From Apoda limacodes (lineage: Eukaryota > Arthropoda > Insecta > Lepidoptera > Limacodidae), in assembly GCA_946406115.1 (NCBI GenBank), contig OX291542.1, positions 27,415,321 to 27,479,320 on the forward strand: 64,000 bases of DNA, written 5' to 3'. Position numbers and translations under genes: made by a program. The notes below the pieces were generated by a model. It was not told the origin of the DNA. It worked only from the letters and a program-made list of their open reading frames with translations, and made no database searches. Shown in pieces: positions 20,257 to 31,835 of the stretch; the stretch's first letter is position 1, and each line of letters begins with the position of its first letter.

Positions 20257-22196
20257 CTATTGTTAAAGTTTATTTTATTATAAATGCAGATTTTGAACAG
20301 GAAACAAAAGATTTAAAAAATTCTTTTGATTTTTAAATTTGACTATTAAAAATCGGATAAAAATTGGAGAATTAGAAAATAATTCAGAACCTTTAAGTGA
20401 TGACATTAAAACTAAAATGTGTAATGTGTGAGTGATTTAGAAAAAAAAAGAAAATGGTAGACCCTAAAAAAATCAGTTCTTAGAAATGCATGTTAATAAG
20501 TTCAATCCCTTACGGGGATCTTCGTATATTGAATAACCTTTAGATGTAAAGCATAAAAAACAGTAATTAATGTAAAAAAGAACGATCAACAATGTTTTAA
20601 GTGGGCTCATTATCGGTTCTATATCCTGTAAATACACATTCCGATAGGGTATAATCATACTTAAGAAATTAAAAAAAACTTACGTTTAATTATATTCAGT
20701 TCCCAATCAAATTATCTGATATACCCAAGGTAGAAAAACAAAATGACATTAGTATTAATATGTTTGAATTAGAGTTTAACAAAGAAAAAAAAATGCAATA
20801 CCATCGTTGGACCATTATACTTTACAAAATGTAGTAAAGAATTACACATTAACTTATTATTTTTAAACAATGGTTGAAATGGTCATAATTAAATTTATCA
20901 CGCTTGGTAAATAAACAACTGTTCTCATATTGTTACTGAATTTCTAGGAATACATAAAAAAGAAAAATATTGGTTTATTAGGAAAACAAATAATGATGAA
21001 TCTATTTTGATAAGTTTCAAGGAATATTAAAATTTCATTTTATAATATATGCAGACTTTGTAGCTCTTTTAAAACCCGTCACCTATTGTGTCCCTGATCC
21101 ATCGAAGTCATATACGAAAAAAATACATGAACATGTAATTTGTTCTTATGGATACTATATAAAAAGTTCATATGATGATAAACTGTCTATAGACAGAACA
21201 TACACAGAGCCTAATTGTACAAAAATGTTTATGGAAAGCATTAACAAAGATATTAGCAATATACATAGGATAAATTGTTTTCAAAAATGTCCACTTTCAT
21301 TAGCTACTGAAGAGAAGGAATCTATAAGACAATCGCAATTATGTTTTATCAGGAGATGAAATCACAGTAGACTATGACTGGAATACTAGTAATTTTAGAG
21401 GTGTTAGTCACGAATTATGTAGTTCAAAGTATAGTGTTCCATTTTATTCCTATTCTATTTCACAATCTAAGCAAATATGATGCTCATTTTATTGTTCATG
21501 CTTTGAATTTTAAAGATGAAGAAATAAAAATAATTCCGCAAAATAAGTTAAAATATATTTCATTCTCATATAAACCTAATATAAGTTTTATATGAGAATT
21601 TTAGATTCTTTTTAATTTATGAACTACTAGAGTTTAGATAGTTCAGCAAAAAAAAAAGAAAATATAATATAAAAGACCAATTTGCAGAATTAAGAAATCA
21701 ATTGTTCAATCAAGTGTTTTTCTTCATGAATTTGTTAATTCTTATGAGTCCTTAAAAGTTACATCTCTTCCAAATCAAGATGCTTTCTTTAACTCTTTAA
21801 CTAATACCAGTGTATCAAATTATAATTATAAACATGCTCAAAATTATGTCAGCCCAATTTAAATGTAAAAATATGTTGGAATATTCCAATCTATATTTAA
21901 GAACTTATGTAATGCTACTTTCATATAATGATATATCTGATAACTTTAGAATTTTTATATCTAATGTGATATAATTGTAATTATTTATTTTCTTCTTTTT
22001 ACACTAAGCTGTTCACCTATCTATAATTTATTTTTGCCACGGACAATGAGCTCTATTTTAAAATTAACCTGTAACCTTAAGTACCCTGAAAATTTATATA
22101 ATCTTCATTCAGATTTACCATTGTGCGCTGAAAAACATTGTAAACGGTAACAGTAAAGATAAGAAATCAGTACCAATTTTTTATAATAAAACTAAA
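20257..22196 (+). pseudogene. polB: Protein-primed DNA polymerase B, decayed and internally deleted
   Basis: PolB pieces occur colinearly in different frames: FPIKLSDIPKVEKQNDISIN (about 20699), GPLYFTKCSKELHINLLFLN (about 20810), then an open stretch 21021-21358 with IYADFVALLKP (Exo I motif, Asp at 21054-21056). Next are [10 protein letters not shown] (21393) and [16 protein letters not shown] (Exo II, 21458-21505), then EFVNSYESLKVTSLPNQDAF (about 21729) and NLYLRTYVMLL (21888), where the Exo III YxxxD aspartate is replaced by Tyr. After FRIFI the sequence jumps to KYPENLYNLHSDLPLCAE (about 22078), which normally lies well beyond the first palm motifs. The SLYP/NSxYG/YxDTD polymerase motifs are therefore missing. 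Family: Polinton, bidnavirus and adintovirus-type PolB. Multiple stops and frameshifts make it non-functional. Confidence 0.88.
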
Positions 22197-22999
22197 ATAT
22201 AACCCTTTTAAACTTTCCTAAATAAGAAATAGTATTGATTCTTCAATTGATGCTTTAAATACTTCAGGAGTGATATAACAGACACATAAGGTAAATTATG
22301 ATTAAGAATAAGACATTTCTCTTTGTGTTTCTTAGATCGTAAGTGCCGAGCATAGAATCTTTGGTTAACCTGTAAATCACATATTTGACACATCATGTCC
22401 TGTGTACGTGTTGTATTGGAAGATGTTGACGTCGATGCTAGTTGTAAATCTTTAACACTTTTATCAGCTTTTCTCAAGTTTTTATAAAGCGTAAGTGGAC
22501 ACACCCCTAAAATCTTGAGATACACCCTCGGGGGACTAGTTTTTGGAATATCACCACCAACGGCATTGTAATTAAATAAGAATAACTTAATTATGAACGG
22601 GAAAAACATGATAGACCCATTACGATAATGATATAATTACATAACAAAGCTAGAAACAAGTTATACACAGTAGCCACTGTGACATCACGCGGTAGTTTTG
22701 GTCAAGCGTGAGTCACCACGCCTGCCAGCTTCGGGGGTAATTTTCATAAAGCGTAAGTCGCCAGGCGCCCCCCAGCTTCAGGGGTAGTTTTGTCAAGTGT
22801 GAGTCGCCATCCCCCAGGCGTACGCCAGGGGTAGTTTTCGTCAAGTGTGAGTCGCCATCCCCCAGGCGTGCGTCAGGGGTAGTTTTCGTCAAGTGTGAGT
22901 CACCACCTCCCAGGCCCTGCGATCTGTTTATGAGAGTGGTCAAGCGCGAGTCGGCTCGGCTTGGGGGGCAGTGGACAGAACCAACGAATCCCTACTACT
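22197..22999 (-). repeat. Polinton right terminal inverted repeat
   Basis: Reverse complement of 19370-20256. Over the zinc-finger stretch it differs from the left copy at only about two positions in 200. It carries five iterons (22700-22905) where the left TIR has four, and it lacks ~90 bp present in the left copy between AAAAACTTGA and GAAAAGCTGAT. Confidence 0.9.
22208..22609 (-). pseudogene. polB: PolB N-terminal zinc finger, duplicate in right TIR
   Basis: A 133-codon frame on the minus strand. Its last 62 codons are the same C2H2 finger and downstream residues as the left copy at 20059. Because the right TIR lacks ~90 bp, the upstream open frame reads straight into the finger here (ADKSVKDLQLASTSTSSNTT precedes it), making a longer open frame that is probably not an original protein start. 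It ends at the TIR inner edge and has no polymerase downstream. Confidence 0.75.
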
Positions 23000-23005
23000 T
23001 AAAAC
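23000..23005. repeat. Right 6-bp target-site duplication of the Polinton (TAAAAC)
   Basis: Exact copy of 19364-19369, directly after the right terminus CCTACTACT. Confidence 0.9.
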
Positions 23006-23794
23006 TCTAAAAACACGAATGCAGCACTAAGTTAGTACTCCGAGCGGAGTTCATATAATCTTCTTTACTTTCAATTACAACCATAAAAATGTCGCAGACC
23101 TTCGAATATCTCCTTTTGTTTTCTTTGGTATGAGGTTATCATTTATTGCGGACTCGCCTCGATTTTATCGTTTTGTTTCTTCGATGGAAGCCTATAAGTC
23201 TAGTGCACTAGTGAACTAATAAGAACTTATATTGTATACGTATAGTTCAGTGACTTAAACAGGACATAACATTCAGTTTATTTCATTAAAGCATGAAGCA
23301 TGATAAAATAATAACCAACATAAGTCCAGTATTAGTTTAAATATTTATCGAACTAGAAATTATTTTTCACTTACATTTAATTAATGTCTCAAAATCAATG
23401 TAACTAATAGAGTTAATTTTCGAAGCCTAAGCCAGACACATTTCGGTCTGATTAATTACGCAAAGCTCGCAGCCGGTCTCATTGATTACTATCTGTTGCT
23501 CACAGCTTTAGTTATGTGAAAATTATAATCTAATAATAGGACTTTTTCACTTCTCCAGCACCATAAGGTTGGTTTAGCTGTTCAAAAACAGTGGGCAAAA
23601 TCGTTTTTTGCTGAGAGCGTAAGACAAAGTAATGCAACGTTCGACCACGCGATGATTGGTTTAGAAACAAATTTATTACGTACTTAATATTTTACATACT
23701 CAATATTTATGATTAATATTACCTACTAATAATGCTTTGTTTTTGATAAAAGTGTCATAGAGTAAATTTCTGAACGCATGTCTAAAAAAAAGAT
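23006..23794. other. Spacer, no gene recognised
   Basis: AT-rich unique-looking DNA; no family or RNA gene seen. Confidence 0.5.
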
Positions 23795-23990
23795 ATAAAA
23801 TCGGCCAAGTGCGAGTCGGACTCGCGCACGAAGGGTTCGGTACCAATATCTATAAAAACAGTAAAAAAAAAAAATCACGTTTGTTGTATGGGAATTAAAT
23901 ATTTGTCTTATTTTAATTTAATTATTTATTTTAAAAGTGAATATATAACTAAATATTCTGTGAAAATCGCAAGCGTCTGCCTGCTGCCGT
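23795..23990 (+). repeat. Dispersed repeat of the CCAAGTGCGAGTCGGACTC family, truncated
   Basis: GGCCAAGTGCGAGTCGGACT, GCGCACGAAGGGTTCGGTAC and ATCACGTTTGTTGTATGGG follow the order of 5655-5912; the distal half is missing. Confidence 0.85.
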
Positions 23991-24589
23991 TATCAATATC
24001 GAGAAAAAGAGTTGGCAAATCTAATATGACTTAAACGGTTAGTTATCTATTTTTAACAGGAAAAATAAAATAATGTTATCGAATTTAACAGTTTTTAGTT
24101 TACTCGGTTAAGGCGTTGAAATTTAATAATTAAATTTTGTTTTTAATTAGCTTTTTTCTGCTATTGTCATTTTAGAAATTCGTTTTTTTGATAAATTTCT
24201 TAGAATAAATAATAATAATAATAAACAGTCTTTATTTCACAAAATAAAATATTTTAAATTACTGACAATAAAATAGAATTAATAAATTAAATTTATAAAA
24301 TATTAATATAACTGGATTGCCATGACGATTTCAATGAAACTTAGTTCTGTTGGGACTTTGAGGGTGCTAGATTCAAATCAAGTTTTTAAAGATAGTAATA
24401 CCAATATTTTTTTTCAAAACCATTTGATTTCGATGATACAAGTTCTATTGTATATTCGAATGCGCTGCATTGAAATTTTTTTTAGTGTTACAAAGGCACA
24501 CTGAGAAGTTACTCCTGGCGGTATTTGTTGCCATTCAGTTTTTTGTAATACCTCTAAATGCAAAAAGAAATAAAGCTAAAAGCAGAGAC
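23991..24589. other. AT-rich spacer, no gene recognised
   Basis: Homopolymer-rich with no recognisable frame. The short frame at 24322-24504 shows no family. Confidence 0.5.
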
Positions 24590-24790
24590 TGTCATTATGC
24601 CACGATAATAATGCACATTTATTAGGTACCAAGATTCTTCGCCGTTCCCGTTGAAGACTTCCGTTCAACGTTAGACTGCTGGCGCTGTGTTTAACTAACC
24701 GAAAGATTTATGTTTCGCAATGCTGCATTGCTGAATTCCACTGTATAATAACATTCTACAACTCTTGTGTAAAAATGCCTCTACAATATT
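24590..24790 (+). repeat. Dispersed repeat, copy A (partner at 41645-41850)
   Basis: GTCATTATGCCACGATAATA, CCGTTCCCGTTGAAGACTTC, CGTTCAACGTTAGACTGCTG and GCAATGCTGCATTGCT are shared with 41645-41850 at very high identity. It contains a small hairpin (CGTTGAA/TTCAACG around GACTTCCG). Family unknown. Confidence 0.9.
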
Positions 24791-24854
24791 TTATTTTATA
24801 ATTTAGCATTATATTAATTATTTTGTATAAAAAAAATTGCAAATACAAAAAAAA

Positions 24855-24960
24855 AACCGGCCCATTGCGAGACGGAATCGCACACTAAAGGTTTCGTAAC
24901 ACTATATATATATATATACCTAATTCTCGAGCCCGACTTGCACTTGACCCTTTTTTTTTA
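24855..24960. repeat. Dispersed repeat ends, CCAAGTGCGAG family, diverged
   Basis: CCGGCCCATTGCGAGACGGA opens it and CCCGACTTGCACTTGACCC closes it, with only ~80 bp including a (TA)n run between; it looks like a deleted copy with both inverted-looking ends. Confidence 0.6.
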
Positions 24961-25639
24961 TTTTTTTGTTTTAGTACATATTATGATCATTTTCAGTTTG
25001 AACTTTGTATGTATTACGTTTTATAAGACAACAAAAAGATTTTTCTTGTAGGATACTAATGAATGGTGCCCCTTTAAATTTTTGCTTTTTGTTATTTTTT
25101 AATATCAGTTTAAAATCTGCTATAATAACACATATTCTACGAAAATTTCACGCTTCCATTTACAAGTACTTCGGTTCGGTCTAAAATCGTTCTACCGCTT
25201 TAAATGTCGGACAGACAGACAGACAACGTAGGTATAGTGATGGGACTCCTTTGGCACACTTTTGGTCGTCTCGTCCGTCGTCGTTTCATCTAGAAGTTGT
25301 TCACTGCTAAACGTAAGTTTCTACTTTAGTTCTCCACAACGTCTGGTCTGGAGCCGCCCGCAACCATCGGCTTTCTGCGGCTCTAATCAAGACGTCTGTC
25401 CCTCAGTAGAAGGTCGTCCCACGCTGCATCTACCGATCCCTGGCCACTCGATAACCTTTCTTCCCCCTCGGTTATCGGTTCGACAAGCCACTTTAAATTG
25501 CTAACTGTTTGAGTTTGAGAGAAAAGAATCTAAGCATAGCTCATTCCATAGCTAGCTGACTGACTCTGAGCTTATTTAAGAGACTAACAGTTCGAGATCA
25601 CGGTTTTGTATCGTAGGTTATCACTCGCAACATGCATTC
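24961..25639. other. Spacer, no gene recognised
   Basis: Contains CAGACAGACAGAC near 25212 and a GC-richer stretch at 25262-25500 whose open frame resembles no family. Confidence 0.45.
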
Positions 25640-26145
25640 AATGTTGGCTTTTGTTTTAAGGCACTGAGGTATTTTGGACAAGAAGATGTAGAGCAGTTCC
25701 CTTAACACAGCCTGGCCGAGCTTAATTCATCGATTAAGGTATCTGCTTCTCAAAGTTGGACTTACCTAACTGGACTACTTGCCCTAGGTATGTGTATTCG
25801 TCAACTACTTCAAGAATAGAGTTCCCAACAAAAGCCAGTGTAGGCGCGAAATGGACATTTTATTACTTATAACATATATATTTATTCACATTAACATTGC
25901 TTTCGTTTTATCTAATTTGATTTAAGGCCTACCTGTTGTGATATTCTGAGGACGTTTTCGAGCATTGTGCCTCGGTCTTCCAGCAAGTCCGCCATGACCA
26001 CTTAGTCCTTGGGAAATCGATGATGAGTGATTCGCCATTTATCTTGATATGGCCTATAACCTATCCTATCCTATCCAGTCCAGAAGTTAACATCCTCGAA
26101 CGCTGTGTTGAACAGTTTCGGAGAAATAACGTTTGCCTGTCTCTC
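25640..26145 (-). pseudogene. RTE-type LINE reverse transcriptase fragment
   Basis: Minus-strand translation shows RQANVISPKLFNTAFEDV (the RQGDxISPKLF RT motif region), then a diverged INGESL / VVMADLLEDRGTMLENVLRI / SQQVGLK stretch (the FADDI region and following helix). After an insertion of ~80 bp at 25850-25930 it continues with ILEVVDEYTYLGQVVQLGKS and NFEKQI, the conserved thumb of RTE-clade LINEs. The catalytic FADD residues are not readable because of a frame break. It is a relic of a non-LTR element that reverse-transcribes at nicked DNA. Confidence 0.82.
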
Positions 26146-26539
26146 ATATTTCTGCAGGTGGCTTGTTCGTATTTTGGTCTTGTAACAGACATGCTGGTCT
26201 CAGTAGAATCGAAGGTTTTTTTTTATTGGCCGATTATACTCCTCCGTCTACTGTTCTGGCGGAGTGTATTTATATGATCCATAGTACTAAAGTCTGCGTT
26301 CGAAACGATTCGTGATGACCCTGGAAACCAACTTATAGACTTAATTTCTTCTTGAAAGTTGCATGAATAGCTACTTTATTACAACTCTCAGTTTATTGTT
26401 AATAAAAACACAAAAAAAAAACATTTTAAAAACGCTTATCTGAATTACAGTCTTCTGTCCGTCCGTCAGTTCTACCAGCTTCAGGTTTCATGCAAGTGAA
26501 GTGTGGAATTGTTAAGTACATGTTAAGACACCAACTCCA

Positions 26540-26800
26540 AACTGTAATTCAGATCAGATTTTTGGAAATAAGTAATTATATTACCTTTTTGGTGTATCTC
26601 TTTGAATCATTTTTTACCCATCACAAAAACTAACCTTATGTAAAAAAATAAAAAAAAAAATCTAACGCGAGTTCCGTCTTAAGAATTGTGTATGAATTTT
26701 CGATCAGGACACGTGACCTGATCAAAAATTAATTTTTGAAAATAAGTATTTATATTTCCTTTTTAGTGCATCTCTTTGAAGCCGGTTTTTATTTTTTGAT
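26540..26800 (+). repeat. Dispersed repeat (ACGCGAGTTCCGTCTTA / CAGGACACGTGACCTGA)
   Basis: Contains TCTAACGCGAGTTCCGTCTT and CGATCAGGACACGTGACCTG, the unit found in tandem at 31206-31460. It is flanked by two copies of an AAATAAGTA-TTATAT-CCTTTTT-GTG-ATCTCTTTGAA block (about 26568 and 26740). Confidence 0.75.
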
Positions 26801-29800
26801 ATAAAGTTTTTATTTCTTACTTTTGAGTGACGAATTGCTTTTTTCGTACACTAAAAACATCTATACTCGTAACAAAATTTTATACAATCATCAACATATT
26901 AAAGGCGTTTAACCAGTTCCAAATTAACACCAGTTTTTTTTTTACCAAAAGCTTAAATTTTACATTCACCACATTAATTTGGGACCACCTCGGAAGTATA
27001 CCCTTTTAAATAAAAAAAAAATACAATTCCGTCTTTATATGACGGAGTTATGCCCGAACATACACAAAAAAATAAACATCCGAATTGTGAACCTCCTTTT
27101 TTTTAAGAAGTTTGTTAAAAACAATATGCATATAGGTATTTCGGCAGTGTTATTGTAAAACATATTTGATGGTAAATGTTGATAAAGGTTCATGTACCTA
27201 TAATTTGAATAAAAAATCATAGAGAAAACATTGTATATGGCGAAATAAAGAATTAAGTAAAATAAATAAAGAAATTATCACTAAGTACTTAGCTTTATAT
27301 TTCGCCGTTGAAGCTGCGTCTCCACAGAAGATACCAGAGTTTAATAAAACTCATGGTAAAATTGCAATTCTTGATTTCATTTATACGCGCACTTCCTAAA
27401 TTTTCGATTTCAATTTCCACTTTCACTTCCTACCCATTTCAAAATTACGTTTTATCTTTTTGTAAGTATACGCAAAATTTTGTGTAGTGAAAAGCGCGTG
27501 TGTGTGAAAAGTTATGTCTCTAAAAATATATTAAATATAATATATTCATTAATAAAAATAACAACAACAAAAAAAAAGATTCAATCTTCTTCCTATAAAT
27601 TTAGAATACCTAAACAACCTTCGGTATGTTCCTGAAACCTTTTCAGACTTGTAAAATTGTTTGTTATTATCTGAAAAGTGTTCTAAAAAAAAATCCCTAC
27701 TTTATGAGCTCCCTTCTCGCCTTATACTCATAAACCTTTCCGAGCTAGAAACTGCGCTCGGCCTGCGAAACCATCCTAGCGATCTATTTCCCCTAGTCTC
27801 TAAGTTATAAGTTTCAAACCATCAAAACAGATTTCCAGATCATCTCATAGGTATCACACTAGGACTCAGACATAGATTATTCATTTTCCTCCTAAAATAA
27901 TACTTGTTACACAATCATGCTCATCTCCTAAAGTCTGCAGACTTCCTCGACCTCTAAGTCATACTAGACTCCTAAGACATAGAATATCTTAATATCGATA
28001 TTGGAAAGCAAATTTCGAACATTTTTTGTATTTACCTAGTCTAACGTCTGCCCGCGACGAACATTTCCAATTCCATAGCCACGTAGGAAACAATTATATG
28101 ACGCCTAGCATAAACTGGATTCCGACACGCTGACCAGGTCAAAGGCTTCCTCCAAGAGTCTCCCAGAACCGGCATACATCATTTCCCGAAGCTATAAACT
28201 CGAAAATGAACGCTGAGCTAGTTAGGTGATGAAGCTATGTTGTGAAGTAATTTCTAATATGCTCCTGATATTAGAAATAGTCCCCCCCCTGTTCCGCCTA
28301 GTTCCCTCCAGGACAGCCGACAGATACGAGGGAGGGTTTGAGTTCCTAAATGCATGTGATCAAAAAAAAAAATTTTAAAAGTGAAACTGAGATATTAAAA
28401 TTTCCTCTCAACTCTAGAAGTAATTAGTTGTGAAAATAAACTAGAACTCAAGAGAATCGTAATCACTCATTGTCAAAATTATTTAATTTGATGTGCTTAT
28501 AAGGTGGTATTAATTATAAATAATATTGATCTCTATCCGTTACTTCATGAAATTCGGTGATTTGACTAAATTTAAAAGTCACGACTTTAAAAAATAGTAA
28601 GGTATAAAAATACCTATAGATTCCATAATCTCTCGGCGATAATGTATTTACTAATAAACACATTTTTATATAGTTGTTGAGCTCTTGACAGGATAATTTA
28701 GTTTTTAAATATTTTCATGTAGTATTAAGCTTTTCAAACATTTCGTTTGAAAATCACTAAATGAAGCTTCAAATTAAATGCTTAAGTGGTTGTAATCACC
28801 CAGTTGAAACAATACACATCAAACAAAATAACATAACAATTTTACACACATTCAATCAATCACAAAACACTTTTGTAAATAATTTGATTTCGAAAGCTCG
28901 CCCCTATTCCACTAAATGGTAATTCAAAATTGCAGTCGTTGCCGATGCCCTCTTCTTCGGTTTGCTGTCGGAATTCACTCTTTCAAACTGTATAAAAGGA
29001 AAAGAGAAACCCTACCTGAAACTTTAAGATTCGTTTCAGGCCTAAGCTCCTAATTTATAAAACCAGTCGAAAGATGAACAAAAGAGAAAGTTGAAGAGAA
29101 TCTTCTCTGGTCTCATGTTGTATTTGCCCCTAAAATATTAATAAAATATTAAATTATTTATACTGTATACCTTTGTGTTATTGTAGGAATATCTTGATTT
29201 ACTACAACTTAAAGGGCACACCCCTTTTTAAAAGTTTTAACTTTAAAAAAATTTCACTTATTATTTGCCTTTTGATCTCTTTTGATGTCTATTTTTCTAA
29301 AGTCTTTACTATTGGACTGGTCGTCTCCGGACGAAAGCTCACGATTAACTGACTTAAAATCCTACACAATTCTTCATCAGAACTTTCGACTAACCAGTTC
29401 GTGGGATAAAATCAAGTAACGTTTGTTAAAATCTCCACTAGAACCCAAGATAAGAGTTTTCACGACTTTTTGTTCCAAATATTTACATGTGTGGGTTAAT
29501 CGACGTGTATGTCAAAAAACCATAAATTCACAGTATAATGCGTTTTCTCTCGGATTTGTTAGGGTTGGTAAAATTATATCATGTGAACTTTTAAATTTTC
29601 TAAAGAAATTCTGAAATTTTCTATTTAGAAAAATCCATAAAATTGTGTAATCTTAACAATAACACTTTATATAATTTATCCAATAAAATTTTTCTTATTT
29701 TGGATAAAAAATTATGTAATTACTATTAAATTGTTCATTTATTTGTTATGTAACTCCTTCGGTTATAAATAAGATTTACAAATAAATAGATCGCATTTGA

Positions 29801-30300
29801 TTATTCCCATTATTTTTATGATCTTTTACAAATCTGTAGATTGTTGAGATTAAACGTTCGAAAACTACTAATTTTAAATTGTATACTCTCAAAATGTCTG
29901 ATCTCTCTCAAGAATAATCAGTCAAAATGTTGAATTTAAATTGATTTAGGATGTTGTTAGTCTCTAACAAATTAAATGAATAATATTTGTTTTCTATTTT
30001 GTGTCAACCCTTAGGTTTGAATGTTTCGAATACGTGTTACTGATATTCCTGCTAGACGTAGAGAATTTTTTTAGGCACTCATATACGAAACTCGGCCAGT
30101 TTAACTTGGCCTGTGAAAACAATTTGTACTGAAGTGTTCTTAACTCCGATAAAGATTGAAGCTTGTGTGCCCTTTTGTCGAGTTTTAGCCAAAATTAAAT
30201 ATTGTAATGATTTTACATACCTGTAGGATCACTTTATGAATAAGTGATTTCTACATTATCGGTTAACGATTCAAACAACAAAGGTAAAATAATAATAAAA
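26801..30300. other. 3.5 kb of AT-rich spacer, no gene recognised
   Basis: Scanned on both strands. Only short frames without family resemblance. A slightly GC-richer, pyrimidine-rich tract at about 27700-28330 has many stops and no motif I can name. A CCCCCCCC run is at 28282. Confidence 0.5.
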
Positions 30301-31205
30301 ACGGGTTGCACTCCGGGAGTGCCGGCAGAAGTGAAAACATACTAGCTATTTACTTCCCATTACTTCGTATACATATTTATTTATTATAAATAAAACACAA
30401 CCTACGACTCATACGTCATAGTTAAGTATAGGGAACCAATGTCCTTTATACACGATTCGCGCTTAGCATTCAAATATGTCGCATGACATGTCTTGACCCA
30501 TTGTATATTTTTGAGCTATATCCTACCTATATTTCTCAATAGAATCGCTATATTAAACGTAATATATCACTATGCCACTACTACTATGGAACTGGCTCTC
30601 TATCCTATCGCACGTCTATAACTCTTCTAACTTTCGACTATTTTCTTTGACACAACCTAATATAATAAATAAAAATTGTTTATTTATTTCCTATAAAATC
30701 ACCTATTGACACGTCAACACATAGATATACCTTCTATCTAGTGTAACGTAAGCTATGCTTTACAATTACTTTTACCTCACCTCGTATCTTATGACATTTC
30801 AACATGTGTAATCCGCACTTTCATTATTATAAATAAAATTGTGTGTTTTACATTTTTGGCGTAGAACATTTGACATCTCAATCTGTCATAGAATTAAAAT
30901 CCCATATCCAACCTCCCTGTACTACTCTTAATCGCAATATACTAAAAATAAAAAAAAACTAACCTGATGTAAAAAAACGGGTTGCACTCCGGGAGTGCCG
31001 GCAGAAGTGAAAACATACTCGCTATTTACTTCCCATCACTTCTTATCCATATTTATTTATTAAAAATAATAACTTTTGTTTATTTACTTTTTTGACGTTG
31101 TATATTTGACAGCTCAATCTGTCATAGAATTAAAATCCCATATCCAACCTCCCTGTACTACTCATAAGCACCATATACTAAAAATAAAAACTAACCTAAT
31201 GTAAA
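30301..31205 (+). repeat. Tandem pair of a dispersed repeat; second copy internally deleted
   Basis: Copy 1 (30301-30973) and copy 2 (30974-31205) both begin ACGGGTTGCACTCCGGGAGT, GCCGGCAGAAGTGAAAACAT and end with CAATCTGTCATAGAATTAAA, CCCATATCCAACCTCCCTGT and AAAATAAAAACTAACCTAATG-like text. Copy 2 lacks about 430 bp of the middle. The CACTCCGGGAGTG palindrome is in both. Confidence 0.88.
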
Positions 31206-31460
31206 TAAAGATTACGTGTCCTAACGCGAGTGACATCTTACGAATTTTCGATCAGGACACGTGACCTGACGCGAGATTATCATTTTTTACCCATACCAAA
31301 AAAGTGCTCAGCGCCGCTAAAGAAGTTTTCACTTCAATAAATCTGACGCGAGTTCCGTCTTACGAATAATACGACACGTGACCTGACGCGAGTTTAAGAT
31401 ATTTTACCAATACCAACAAAAGTGCACAACGCCAGTAAAGAAGTTTTCTTTTCAATAACT
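31206..31460 (+). repeat. Tandem repeat, ~120-bp unit, two copies
   Basis: Units share CGTGACCTGACGCGAG, TTTTACC-ATACCAA, AAAGTGC and AAAGAAGTTTTC. They directly follow the tandem pair above; the same unit occurs singly at 26640-26720. Confidence 0.82.
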
Positions 31461-31664
31461 TATATCTGATCTTAGAATGATGACAAAATAAATGGACATT
31501 TATTAAAACGTTATGAACAGGTACGATAGAATGTAAAAAATATGTATGTAGAAAATATTACAGATTTTGATAAGCGATAAACAATAACAAAATACTAGTT
31601 ATTAATGACAAATGTTGTGACAAGGGTGGATAAACGCTCGTCCCTTAGCCTTCACAGCGGAATG

Positions 31665-31835
31665 TTACAAATAAAATGCTGCTAGAAGCGCTGCAGTGCA
31701 ATGGCGACTAGACTTCCTCTCATATATTTCGGTTTACCTTTCAAACTTCCAAAGTTTCCTGATTCACTTTACTTCCTTAACAAACTCCCATTTATTTTCG
31801 TTATTTTGATATTGTTAACTTATAAGCGTATTTGA
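31665..31835 (+). repeat. Dispersed repeat, copy A (partner at 42245-42380)
   Basis: Shares GCAATGGCG/ACAATGGCG, CTCATATATTT-G-TTTACC and TTTACTTCCTTA-CAAACTC with the partner. Confidence 0.65.

Larger units (their letters stand above)
19370..22999 (+). mobile_element. Polinton/Maverick, internally deleted (3630 bp)
   Basis: A complete insertion bounded by 6-bp TSDs (TAAAAC) with termini that begin AGTTGTAGGAATCCG on the left and AGTAGTAGGGATTCG on the right (reverse complement), so both start with AG as Polintons do. Long terminal inverted repeats (about 887 and 803 bp) enclose roughly 1.94 kb that contains only pieces of protein-primed DNA polymerase B. Autonomous Polintons are about 15-25 kb and also carry a retroviral-like integrase, packaging ATPase, maturation protease and capsid genes; none are here. 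I infer an internal deletion before or after insertion, giving a non-autonomous element. The inverted repeats are far better preserved than the polymerase. Confidence 0.9.
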
